Below, piece by piece: positions 21,401 to 33,655 of a DNA stretch of 64,000 nucleotides. This stretch comes from Oenanthe sinensis (Eukaryota > Streptophyta > Magnoliopsida > Apiales > Apiaceae): NCBI GenBank assembly GCA_028671895.1, contig CM053801.1, forward strand, positions 17,769,375 through 17,833,374, read 5' to 3'. How positions within the stretch are numbered: the first letter of the stretch is position 1; every line of letters begins with the position of its first letter. The translations under genes were made by a program, and so were the position numbers. Under the pieces are notes generated by a model, which had not been told where the DNA came from, ran no database searches, and saw only the letters and a program-made list of their open reading frames with translations.

Positions 21401-23875
21401 GTCTTTGAGAATAAATGGGATGGAATGTGAAGGGTGAAGGGTGAAGGGTGAAGGGTGTTGGAATCAAAGTCTTGGCTAATTGGATGAAATGTGAAGGGTG
21501 AAGGGATCAGAAGTATTGTAATTAAGCCTTGGCTTTGGAGAGAAACCAGGTCTCTAGAATATCCTGGAATGATTTTTTTCTTTTTGCGTTCGATACACAT
21601 CTGCTGTGTATCAAATATTTTCTTAAAAACGTAGCTCTAACAAAGGTTTAACGTCAAATTCTAACTGAGACTTAAAATTACAGATATATATTGTGTGGTC
21701 CATTTTTTAGAATCCCTAAATTATGCCAACAACATCAAGTGGAAAATATAAATATAATTTGATGGACCATTTTTATCTCCCAAAAGAAATTACAGACAAA
21801 AGAAATACATTGGAAGGGTAAGTGCAGTACAGACAGCTGACCTCAGATAAGAACCTAGGTTGCAGTGATTTGTATTTTGTGTTCACGTCAAGATCATTGA
21901 CCTTCCAATGAATCGATGGTTTAATTTTATGAACTCCTGAAATGACCTCACAACCGGCTTTCTCATAAGGTTCTTCAAAAGTTTTTTCCCACTGCTTTTT
22001 TGTCATTTCAACTTCATTCGGTTTTACAGCTTCCCATGCCCCAACAATCTTCCACATAATCCCCTCCATATCCTTAACATCTGTTGCGTATATAGTGGGA
22101 TAACTCTAATTTAAACAAAAAGCATGCAAGGTAATCAGAGAAGATAATATACCTTAGTTGTTACAGTATGCGACAGTAAGATAACATAAAAGGTGATCAT
22201 AGCACAAGAACACTTGAGCATCGCAGCATCTTAGTTGTTCATGCGATTAAAATGATCTTTAATAGCAAGCTGCTAATATCATAGTATATTCTTTCTCTGT
22301 TCCAAAACAAATGGGGTACTTAATATAGTGGGGGGGTCTATCTTGAAATAAAAAAAGATCTATGGCCGAAATTTAGAATTCCTTGATCATAGGTACCTGT
22401 TTAATTTATAGCTTTCAACTTATTATTACTGCAATGAGAACATTTTAAACTTTACTAATAGCATGGTTGAATCCCTTGTTAATAGCTAGCAAAATCAAAA
22501 TCATATACACAGTTCACATGAATTACAAATAGCAGGAAAGAAAATAGTTTGAGAAAACTAGAGAGAGCAGCCACCTGATGTGTCATTAACATTAGTAGTA
22601 TATCTGTAGTGGGTACTAAGCGACAACAACCATCTGAAAATCTCTGCATCATATGCAGGAAACCTTTAAAACGACGTTTCGCTGCAATTAGATATACAAG
22701 TTCCGACATGTATGGTTCCCGAAACTTGGCATAAAGACATCTTTGTTTCGACACCTCAGCCAGAAGGTCTTCATTACAAATGATGTCATCTTTCTGATTA
22801 GAATCATTTTCATTCTCAAAGGGCTCATTTGGATATTTCTGAACCCAAATCTCTCTACATCTATTTAATGCATAATCTTCATTGTCTTCATTAAAGATAG
22901 CAGGTTTCCCTATGAGCTTCGAAAACCTTGACTCACAGTATTGCCTGTAACTAGCCTAGAAAGCAGCATGATGTATTAGAGTTATATATAAAGAAAAACA
23001 TAGCTTTCAGTTTTTACCAAGAAAAGAACTAACACTATATGATCAGTTTTCGAAATATACAGGGAGATGTAAACAAATTGGCTTACTTGAAGAACAATAG
23101 TCGAACACATTTCCTACCAAATTCTTGCATTTTTTTCATATTTTAAAAAAGCAAAACAGATTTAAAATTCAACATTATTTTGGTTCATCATCTGAAGCAG
23201 AAGTCATAAGATAGCAGTCCTGTACTTGGCAATAGACATAGCTACTAAATGCATCCTTCATAATTCCAAATTTTACGTAATTAATGTCTATTAAAAAGAA
23301 ATCCGGTAACTTCATTTATTAATTTAGTTTGCAATAGTAAACTAATGTAACCTCCGATCTCTGCAATCGATTTCTGAACTATCTGAACTGCAAACTTCAA
23401 TCAATTGCTTGCATTAATACTAACAATCTTAGCAACTCATCTAATTAACATTCTTTCCCATTATTAGTATTAGCAATACACAAAACCAAGTAAAATACTA
23501 AGGTATAGCATACCGGATTCAAAGTGTGACAGTACCAAACCCATTCAATATCAAGAGGTGGAAGAATCATTAGAGGAGTAATCCCCACCATCAGATCACA
23601 AATCAAGGGCATCCAAAGCTCATCATACCTAAGAAAAACAGAGATTGAATCTGTATCATCATAGAAAACTAAAAAAAGATTGAATCTTTATACCTTCTAA
23701 TAGCTTCAAGAATAGTGGGTTTCTCATGAAGCCAAGTGGATTCATCAACTAATCTCAAAAAGCCAAGATTCCTTTTTGCAGCTGCAACAAGATCAACCCC
23801 AACTCTTATCATCAACTCATCCTCTGAAATCTCACTCAATCTTCTGCTTGACAACCCCTCTGAAGCTGCTGACAT
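18456..23875 (-). CDS. DUF1399 / GRDP-type protein, 759 aa, eight exons
   Basis: Exons on the minus strand: 23875-23694, 23628-23514, 22955-22575, 22105-21842, 20400-19880, 19791-19667, 19228-19068, 18986-18456. All junctions are GT-AG and the phases add up to one 759-residue frame. The N-terminus has RRLSEISEDE..IRVGVDLVAAAKR..GFLR and EAIRRYDELWMPL, then LPPLDIEWVWYCHTLNPxxYRQYC, the DUF1399 repeat signature of plant glycine-rich-domain proteins. The C-terminus ends without a Gly-rich domain, as in the shorter plant relatives. The biochemical role is not established; Arabidopsis GRDPs have been linked to growth and stress responses. The ATG at 23875 was chosen because family members begin near the RRLSEIS motif; an upstream in-frame Met is less likely. 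It converges with the 17866 copy. Confidence 0.85.
21427..21510. repeat. GAAGGGT minisatellite in intron 4 of the DUF1399 gene
   Basis: Four consecutive GTGAAGG units lie at 21427-21456, with two more after a spacer near 21491-21504. Confidence 0.8.
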
Positions 23876-24018
23876 TTTCTTGATTTTCTTCAGGGCAGCT
23901 TCATAACAGTTAAGATTACTACATACAGGATGTATATGCACATGCAACTACAGGCTTTAAATGTGGGACCAGTCAGTGACAAGTGACAACAAAAGATGGC
24001 TGCTGGGGAGGAAAAGGC

Positions 24019-24031
24019 CACGTGGCACGTG
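24019..24031 (-). promoter_or_regulatory. Twin G-boxes upstream of the DUF1399 gene
   Basis: CACGTG occurs at 24019-24024 and again at 24026-24031, one base apart, about 145 bp upstream of the start codon. CACGTGGC is also the core of ABA-response elements, so bZIP or bHLH control is plausible but inferred. Confidence 0.55.
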
Positions 24032-24039
24032 GAATCCAC

Positions 24040-27000
24040 TTTCAGGTGTTAGTGGTGGGGTTTAATAATTATTATTATTACTACTAGTTAAATGATTTGA
24101 GAAATGAGAAATTGGTGGTTTAATTTTTTTTAATAATTATTGTGTGTTTACAAATTACAATACGGTAGCGCTATAAAAACTTGACTTTGTCGTATTGATG
24201 TTACCTTCGGTGTCCCATGCGTATGGATGTTTGTGAATAATTGAAGATTTTCTTTTTTAGCTCCGGTTGAAAACTGAGGAAGTGGATTTGATTTTTGGTG
24301 CTTTTTATGATTATTATACAAAAAATATCCATAGTGTTACGTGCTATATACCTATATTGAAGAAAAAAAATAGTAGAGTATTACCTCTATTTTATATAAT
24401 TTTTCAAAATATGATTTTTAAATTAATGGTCATAACAGGCTTACTGGAAATGTGTAGAAATTTAGCCAAAAACAATAATGTAGTTAGAATAATCTTCTAA
24501 ACAGTATTTTATTTCATATTTTTGAATAAAATTTTATTTTAAATTTTACTAGTATACTGTTATTCATTTAAAATTTTACTAAACTGTTATTTTGTATTAT
24601 AATCTTAGAAAATTGCCTAAAATATATCTTAAGTTCCGTTTTCTCTTTAGATAGTCGTCTAAAATTAAGATATATTATAATACAATATTAAGGTTATTTT
24701 TATTATTATATAATATCAAGGTTATTTTTGTTAATAGAAATGGGCAAATTCTATTATTTTATGAAAATGTTATCCATTTTTTATACTCAACATACTTCTA
24801 ACTTTAGATAAATTATCTAAAGTGATTTTAGAAACATTTTACTCTTTTAACTTTTAAATATATCATACTTTCTTGAATTAAAAAAAATCAAATATTTAAT
24901 AATTTTTTAATTTAGACTAGTTATGAATTAGTTTAAAAAACCCAAAAAAAGATCAAAAAAGAAATAGTTTATGTTACTAAACAACTCAAACTCAGACTTG
25001 AAATATTCAAATTTCAAAACAACTTAAACTCGACTCGTTTGTTAAAAAACTTAAATTCAAACAAAAAATATATACTCTCTCTGTTCCTATTTACATGTGT
25101 TTTTTTGATTTTTTTTGTAGTCAGTTATAAAAGTATTTGACTAACAATTAAAATTTTTTCTTTCATAATTTTAAAAAACTAAAAGATACATTATAAAATA
25201 GATCATATATATTTTTTAATAATATAAAATTTTAATTTTTTTAAATACATATTATTTTTAAATTACAGCTAAAAATTAGTTAATTTGACCGTACAAAAAA
25301 TAAATAAAGTGAACAATTAAACTAACGGGGGACAGAGGGAATATTTAATAAACTTAACAAATTTAGCTTAGTATTAAGATTTTTAAATTAAGAAACAACT
25401 CGACCAGATCCAATTCAAGCCTTAACTAACCCTAATACAATGTTTAGTTAGTTTTTGTTTCGAGAAGGGTAATGTTTTGGTTTGGGATAGAGTACAGGCG
25501 TCCAGCCGTAATGGGTTGGGGGAAGATACTGGTTTCTGCTGGGTTGGTAGGGCATTGGTTTTATGGGTTTTAATCGTGGGCTATGGTCTCTTGTAGCCTT
25601 TGGGCTTTTCTTATCTAATTATTCCTTTTGTTCTCAAAATAATAATACTAATAAAAGAAAAAAACACAAAACAAAATTGGATAAAAGTATATCCTTTTCT
25701 TTATAAAAAAAACTTTGCTGTGTGAATCTTATAGGAAAATAATTTTTTTTATGTTTTCTTTAATGTATCTTGTATTCTTGTGTAAATTCTCAAACTTTAT
25801 TTTAGTTACATTTTACATTCTATTTATTAATATTAAGTTGCATATACATTCTCCATTTCAAAATAATAGTCTTACTTTGATTTTTGTTAGTCAAATTAAT
25901 TAAAAAAATTCTATAAAAAAATTACACACATTAAGATGTAATGTAATAAATATTTTTATAAAATAATTTCAGATATTAAGAATTGTATTATATATTGTTT
26001 GCGTATTAAAAGTCAGACTTTTACATTTTATCTCATATTTTTGATAAAGAGACCAAGTTTGAATTACAAAATTTCAGTATTTTTTATTCTACGTGCCATA
26101 ATTCTTCTTGAATGTGATTGGGACAGAATAGTAGAGTAAGTTTTCGTTTAATAAATAGTCTAGAATAACACATATTCCTGTATGTTAAACTTTAAACAAC
26201 CTAATAGTTTTATAAGGTTAATGATAGATGATGACCACTATTATTATCATCATCATAGTAATATGATGAATCATCTTCCCAATCATAATATAGTTTCGCA
26301 AAGGTATCAAGCATGTGTATTTTTAGGCCTATTCTCACTCAAAGGACAACTGTAAGTATATTCCAATATTTATTCTGAGCATATATACATGTGATACGAA
26401 TATGCCATGAAGTATAAGTCGTATTCCTAAGACCCAACTCCAGATTACAACTATATTCTTGGGCACTTTGATTTACATGGGAATGAGAATGGGGAGGAAT
26501 TAAAAAGAAAGGAAAATAATGATGTTTAATCCTTTTTTTTATTTGATTTAATTCTGGAAATAAAATAAATAATTACTTTTAATAAATTATTTTGCGTAAA
26601 TTATTATTTTTGTAATTCATATAAAATATAATTATATAGAGATGGGAAGTATGAGAGAGAGAAAATAATAAGAGAAAAAAAATGAAATTCAGAGATGGAG
26701 AATAAGAATAGAAGACTTTTAGATAAATTCACAATTTAAATGGATCAGAGAAAATGATTAATTTTATAAAACAAATAATAGAAGAGAATTAATCATATTG
26801 TTTCTCTTTCTCTTTATTTATTACCTTTAACCAAATGGTTACTCAATTGCAATATCCATTGAATTTTAATGTTCTACTTCTACACAAATAATATTTGATT
26901 CATTTCGTAACTTCATTCTTTAATAGCTACCCCATGGAATAATAGCTTCTTTTTGTACTGAAAATGACCATTATGTGTCCCTCCGTGGTCCGTCCACATC

Positions 27001-27870
27001 ATTACGAGTAATTTCAATTTTTTAAAATAAATTATAAATTCAGCTGTGTCGCTTAATATATACAGTACATAGTAAATATATATATATATATAGCTATAAA
27101 TATATTAGCGAAATTTCTTTTATTTCATTATCAAAAGCTAAATGTTCGAGAATTAAATATGTATATAAATATTTACATTTTTTTGTAACTGACTTGAATA
27201 GAAAAAAAATGACCAAGTCGTTAAATATATAAATATGACCTACTATTCTTTCGATTTTAATTTTAAAATACACTTTACAAACTTACAATAATCTTTTTTT
27301 TTAAGTTAATAACACGGGAGGGGTATTTTTATAAAATTAAGATTCACTTAAAATTTTATTAATATACTATTATTTTGTACTAAAATTTAAGAAAATTAGT
27401 TAAGACGTATCCTAGATTCCTTTTTTTAATAATACTAGCTTATAATCTGTACAAAGTACGGATGATATTAATAAATTATATATTAAGTATTTTATATATT
27501 TTAAATATTTATTTTAATATGATAATATATAATGTTATTTTTATATTAATATTTATAAAATTTAATTATAAATTATAATTTTAAATAAAAAAAAATTTGA
27601 ACGTCATGAAATTGAGATAAATATGAATATAACTATATTAAATAAAAATTATAAAGTAAGTATGAATCATAAAAAAATATATATATAATATAATTTAAAT
27701 ATAATAAAATATTATCCGTAAACAGAGTCTTTAAATATCATACGCTCCTGCCCACTTAGAGTGTAAATCAATAATTTCTACGTAAAATCTTGAATTTTCT
27801 CTCAGTTGATGTAAATATATATCTCCCACTCGGGTCTGCGAAGTATAGTTAAGAATATTTTGTTGGGCAT
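24040..27870. other. AT-rich intergenic region
   Basis: Apart from the MITE at 25073-25343 I see no gene, RNA or clear transposon here. Around 26455-26900 is a loosely inverted GGGAATGAGAATGG / TAACCAAATGG region that may be an old MITE. Short open frames are AT-rich and without motifs. Confidence 0.5.
25073..25343. mobile_element. Stowaway-like MITE (copy C)
   Basis: The left end TACTCTCTCTGTTCCTATTT pairs with the right end, which read inward is TATTCCCTCTGTCCCCCGTT. The interior has GTAGTCAGTTATAAAAGTATTTGAC and TTAGTTAATTTGACC as in copies A and B. Confidence 0.7.
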
Positions 27871-28059
27871 CGAATGTCGTCGGAGAAGCTTCTGGGCGGC
27901 GACGGAGAAAATGAACCGACGGCAAGATCATCTTCAACAGAGCTGACTGGAATATTTGAAGAACTGCCAAAGGCTAGAATAGTATCAGTGTCTTAACCTG
28001 ATGCTAGTGATTTTAGCCCGCTTCTTCTATCCTATACCATTCAACTCCAATACAAACAG

Positions 28060-30712
28060 GTTACTTTACTCACTTTCTCTATGTATTGACTCCTCACACA
28101 TGCACATCAAAATAGCTTTGTATATATATGGTTTATTTAAGATGTATGATTATTAGTTTTGAGCTGATAATGTTATGAATATGCAGCATTACAAGGAAAT
28201 AAATAAATATTTACTTTTCCTAGCTTGTTCTTGAGAACCAATGAAATTATGTGATTAGACAATGTTTTCTTGATTTGAGAAGCAAAATGGGCTCAACTGT
28301 ATTAAAGGGAATCAGTTTGTGTGGTTTAGATGTATAAATATAGTTCCGTTTCTCGTAATGATTTCAATGTTTTTGTATTTGATTTTAGATTGCTTTGTGA
28401 TACATAGGAAAACAAAATTTAAAAAGAGACTAAACAACAAATGTGAAAGTGAATTCGGTGTGGCAAAAAGTGCATAATAATGACAGACTATTTAGAGAAG
28501 ATTATTAAGGGGCCACATGCTCACTTAATATAATTTATTAACTCGTAAACTATGAAAGTGACTTGATTCCCATGTATATCGTTTGCTAACATGATCGATA
28601 GATCTGAAGAGCAGAAATCTCTGTTCAATTAGTGATCTATTGTTTATGGTTCAAGGTTTTCTGTTGTTCAAACAAAACGTAGTTTTGATTATTGAGATCT
28701 CATAATTGAGTCTATGTTTGTTTATATGTAACTGGATTGTATATGTGATGTTGTAAATGTCAAAGTTAGTACACATACAGTTATTCAGATGTTTCTTTTC
28801 TTTTATTGTTCCTTCATCTAAAAAGAATTGTACTGTTCCGACAAAAGTCATTATTTAAACCTTTCTAAGTTTCTATCCAAAGTCCAAACTTATAACTTTT
28901 GAATAATCTTACTGCACATTCAGTTGATCTAAGTTCAGTCGGCTGCATTGTTTTGACTCCATCATCCATCCGTTTCTGTTTTAGTATTCTAGCAGTTCTA
29001 ATCCAGAATCATATACTGTTTAACCTGGAATATTGCCACATAGCAGAGAATTGATGCCATTTAAATTGACTTATTAATCTATATGTAATTAACTGAGTGG
29101 ACTCCTTGAACCTAAGTCGACAATCTTCCACTATTCTAAAAATGTAAACACTGGCTACATAATTATTCATGTGTTAAAAATGATAGGTATGACTTGTTTT
29201 CTAGATTTTAACGTGATAGTATTGCATTGTATCAGAAAACACCACATTACAGATCGAAAAGTATATTGACATAGCCAACATAAATTTTCTTTATCCCTTT
29301 AACATGGTTGGTGCTTATGGTCATAGATAGTTTAAACATGCCAGAACATAGATATTAGATTTTTTTTATTGAATTTTAGATATATGGTTGCTCTGACTTA
29401 AGTTCACTCACATATGTTTGATAATGATAGGGAAAAAAATCATTCACATGATTTAATTAATTATGATTGCTTCTAGAGTTTAAAATTTCATTTACTTTGT
29501 TTTGATATTAGGTTCCAAGGTCAATCATAACAAGGCGCTGCCTTAGAAATACTTTTAGTTGGATATCTCTATGGAATTTAGAATTTGCATGCAGGATGAA
29601 TAACTCGAGTCACCGAGCAAAATCCTTTCTCGTCCAGATAATGATTTTTTGGTGAAATTCTTTGCTTTTATTATTGCAGAGAGTTTCACTTTCAAGTTTT
29701 TGAGTCTGGATTTGTTTTATGCTATTTTATTTTTCTTTAAAATAGGTATATTCGGCAGTTTCTTCTTCAACAACCGCAGTATATTTAATTCTGTCACAAC
29801 TCTATTTTGCAGTTTACATGGCACTTAACAAAAAAGGCTTCACAAGTTATCTATTTCTCTAATCTATTTTGCCCTCCAAGATTATTTGCAGTTGGAGGTT
29901 GATGCATTTGAATTGTCATACCCTCCTATAAATTTAGCGTGGTTTATTACAGTTTGCCAACATACAGTACTTCATCTTTATAAAGAAGTGATACACCTTA
30001 CTCCTTAGTGCAAAAAAAAAAAATCAAATTGTTAAGTTAGTCTGTAATGACCAAGTCTTGTTAAAAATGATAGATATGATATAAAAATCAGGATACAGTT
30101 CAAGTAACAATTATTGCTCATAAAAAATCAAAAATCGAATCGGTTCTAAGAATGATATGTTGTTATCTAATAATAATGTCAAAATAACCTAAACATTTTC
30201 TTCATTATAAGTAGGAAGATATTAATCAATCCCTTTAAAGAAGCATTTGCCTTGGAACCTTTAGGTTTCCTCTAATGTTCCGGAAATACTTACTTTCTCT
30301 TTATGGAAAGAATGTATGCCATCTCCTTCCTTGGTTGTTTCATTTGTAATGCCCTTTAATTATAAGTAGACAATGTTGAAGTACTTTCTAGATTTTGTGG
30401 ACTAATCGTAATATGTAGTACATATATGCTGAAGTGTTTCCCAATCTAGACACTAATAATTTGGTATTAACAATTTCATAAATAACCTGAATTTTTTAAA
30501 TTAACCTCTTGGATATACATCAAGTAACTTTATTGTAAACTCTTCTTGCTACATCTCTAGTCAAAATTACGCAGAATACATATGAAGTGCCAGGTCTTGT
30601 CTTTTTTGCTAGATGAAGTATTTTCCTTATGCTTCTCCACAAACTTCGCAATATTCCATTCTTTCTTTGTGAAATCATGTTTTCATTTATTACAAAATAT
30701 AATACTTGATAG
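28060..30712 (+). other. Region where the PX-domain exons of PLD zeta should be
   Basis: Between exon 1 and the exon beginning VCKFLEVSK only a short remnant is seen: after TTTTGCAG at 29814 the sequence reads FTWHLTKKASQVIYF, matching the start of PLD zeta exon 2, and then breaks down. The remainder of the PX domain could not be found. Confidence 0.6.
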
Positions 30713-32884
30713 GTATGCAAGTTTTTGGAGGTCTCGAAGCTATCATTTTTACAGGAATACGACCCAAAGTTGAAAGAAGATTATGTAATGGTTAAGCATC
30801 TTCCAAAGATTTCAAGAACTAATGCGGAAACAAGTGGTTGCTTATGCTGTTGGTCTTGTTGTAACAACAAATGGCAAAAAGTAAGGATTACAGGAATCAA
30901 AATCAAATTTGGTGTGCATGAGCTTTTTGTCACTTTAAGCTATATAAATTGTTTCTTCAATTGTATAACTGAACAAAAGTAAATTAATAATTTTGACTGA
31001 AAACTCATCAGACCTGTTTACAATAAGCAAACCCTGTTGATGTGGATTCTTTGAGGAAACAACTGCTAGTTTGCCTTTTAGCAATTATCCTAGTTAGGAA
31101 CTCATTTATATAAAAACTTCTAACTAAACCTATTAAGTACGTATATATTGGTCAACTTATATGGTTATAGAATTGCTGTGTCCATATATGCTACTTCTAT
31201 TATCTGCAGGGGAATTATACTTTAAGATATGGGAGAAAGTGGTGAAGCGGAATAGATGTTGATATGCTATGTCAATGTTACTCAACTTTTTACCACAAGG
31301 AGCCTCAAAGTACATTAGTATTTTGCAGTATATTTCACCTCTACTTATGGAAAGAGAATACCAAAATTTTCCTCTTCTATCAGATATCATAAAGAATTCT
31401 GGTTAAACCCTCTAAAGAAGAGTTCTCGTTCTTTCCTCATAGATAGCTGTCACTGCAAAACCATAAATTTAAATAATTATAAAGATACAAAGTGATATGT
31501 CACATAGAACATATGGATCAACAATATCGGAACCTTGTGGGTGGGTGTGTATCTTTCATATTTCAAATGCATTACATAATTTTAGTACACGGAGGCAAGG
31601 GTGGAGTGCGGATTAGAGGCCATGACCTTTGGCTAGGGGGTATAAGCAATTATTCCTCATAGTACAGTAACTTTACTGCCATTGAGATACATGTATGTTC
31701 CACCTGGTGTGTATCTTTTGCCTTTCACCTTTGTATTCAAACTGGAATTACCGGGTTTTCATTTTATATAGGTATGGGCTGTCCTGAAACCCGGATTCTT
31801 TGCATTGCTGGAAGGCCCTAACAATCCCATACTTCTGGACATAATAATTTTTGACATGCTACCAACTTCAGATGGCAACGGAAAGGGTCAAGTGTATTTG
31901 GCAGATAAAGTAAAGGAACGCAACCCACTGCGCTATGCATTCCAGGTTAGTTTATGCAGTCAACCTTGATTTGCTACATATTATGATGTATAATAATAAA
32001 TAAGAAAAAGGGATAAATAATAATATTATGATCTATTACATAGGATCATAGTCCTTTAAGGGGATTATAATCCTTCCAAATAAAGATAGCCCTTGCAGGA
32101 AATTCTTATGTGTATTCTGTTTCATAAGTATTATTAGCTCCTTTATTCATTTCTTCCTTTCAAAATCTGGAACTGTTATAAGGTTTCTAGTGGAAACCGG
32201 AGTATGAAGTTAAGAGCTGGAAGTCATGCTAAAATCAAAGACTGGGTATCTGCAATTAATGATGTCGGTTTTAAACTTCCTGAAGGTTGGTGTCATCCTC
32301 ATCAGTTTGGGTCATACGCTCCATCGAGAGGCTTGACTCAAGATGGAAGTCACGCTCAATGGTTTGTCGATGGACATACTGCTTTTGAAGCAATTGCATC
32401 AGTGATAGAGAACGCGAACTCGGAGGTTCAAATTCTGAAACTTCTATATCTGAAAAAAGAATGTTAATGTTTGAAATAGGTGACTGTCCAAAAACTTAAA
32501 CTAGGTTTTGCATGCAGATATACATTACTGGATGGTGGGTTTGCCCTGAGCTTTATTTGAGGCGGCCATTTCAGTCTCACGCCTCCTCTAGACTTGATGC
32601 TCTACTTGAAGCTAAAGCTAAGCTAGGGGTCAAGGTAAGGATGGTGAACAATGCATATGCTTCCTATACCATGCAGCTTTTATTTTGCTCCAATCCAACT
32701 ATTTTTCGAACATGTTTCGCTCAATTTTTTTCCTGTTACATTCCTTGAATGTATTACTAATGCAAGATCCAAAAATGTAGTTACATTTAACTGTTAACCC
32801 TAAACTTTAATATACTAAATTTAATGTTCTGCAGATATACATTCTTCTTTACAAAGAGGTTCCTCTTGCACTAAAGATCAATAG

Positions 32885-33655
32885 CATGGTTGTTACGGCG
32901 TCCATATGGCGTCCGTTTTATCGCCATATGGCGCTAGATCGAGTTATTTTCATATGGCGTCGCCACAGGATGCCACAGGACGCCATGGACGCCGTGGAAA
33001 GGGGTTTGATCCTTTGGTTATTGAGGATTTTCAATGGGAAAATGAGTGGGTTGGAGATAATCCTTTGTGGTCTCACGTGGATGATGCCATGGGTGCGTCC
33101 GAGGCACTCGAGCCACGAAATGTTCCAAGAGGTGCTCGTTCAATCGATAAAACATATAGTCGACGAACACGTGTTCGTGATGATGATGATGATGATGAGC
33201 CGGGGCCGGAGACGGACTTGGATGAGGGGATGGATGATGATGTCCCGTGTGATGATGAAGAAGTTGAAGATGATTTCGGTGCACCATCCACTTCACGCGA
33301 AAGTGGTGGTCGTAAGGGCGGCGGAAATGATGATGGAGATGATTTGTTACTTGATGATTATATTTGATAACTTTGATTATCTTGATATCTTTCTAGTTTT
33401 TGTTTTGGTTTGTTATGTTTGAGTACTTGTCACTTATGGATTTGGTTTGTTATGTTTTCTTTTTTATGTTTAAACTCATGAGAATTATTTCATCTTGTTA
33501 TGGTAAATTAGTAGTATATATTAATTATTATATATATTATATATATAATAATTAATATATTATATATAAACGCCACGGGCGCCATATGGACGCCACGCAG
33601 ACGATACATCGACATATTCTTGTGGAGGTCCTGCCGCGGCGCCGTGACAACCATG
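32885..33655. mobile_element. Non-autonomous hAT element inside a PLD zeta exon
   Basis: It is flanked by an exact 8-bp duplication ATCAATAG (32877-32884 and 33656-33663), the hAT hallmark. The ends are inverted: CATGGTTGTTACGGCG at left against CATGGTTGTCACGGCG from the right, 15 of 16 matching. CATATGGCG motifs repeat near both ends. Removing the element and one target copy restores the reading KINSSYSMRKLLLIHENIKVLWY across the exon. The element is GC-richer than its host gene. Confidence 0.92.
32963..33367 (+). pseudogene. C-terminal hAT transposase remnant, acidic tail
   Basis: An open frame (from 32906, family-like from about 32963) reads GFDPLVIEDFQWENEWVGD and then a long Asp/Glu/Ser/Gly-rich tail ending LLLDDYI. 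Many plant hAT transposases end with a DPI/LVxEDxDxxxEW segment followed by an acidic tail, so this is probably the last part of a deleted transposase. No zinc finger, catalytic core or dimerisation domain remains. Confidence 0.5.

Noticed and set aside
21200..21600. Minus-strand open frames with SPFTLHPSPFT repeats
   Set aside because: They translate the GAAGGGT minisatellite in an intron.
32886..33422. Open frame of 178 codons overlapping the hAT tail
   Set aside because: It lies in another frame over the Asp/Glu-rich tail (poly-Met from GATGAT repeats) and is a shadow of that sequence.
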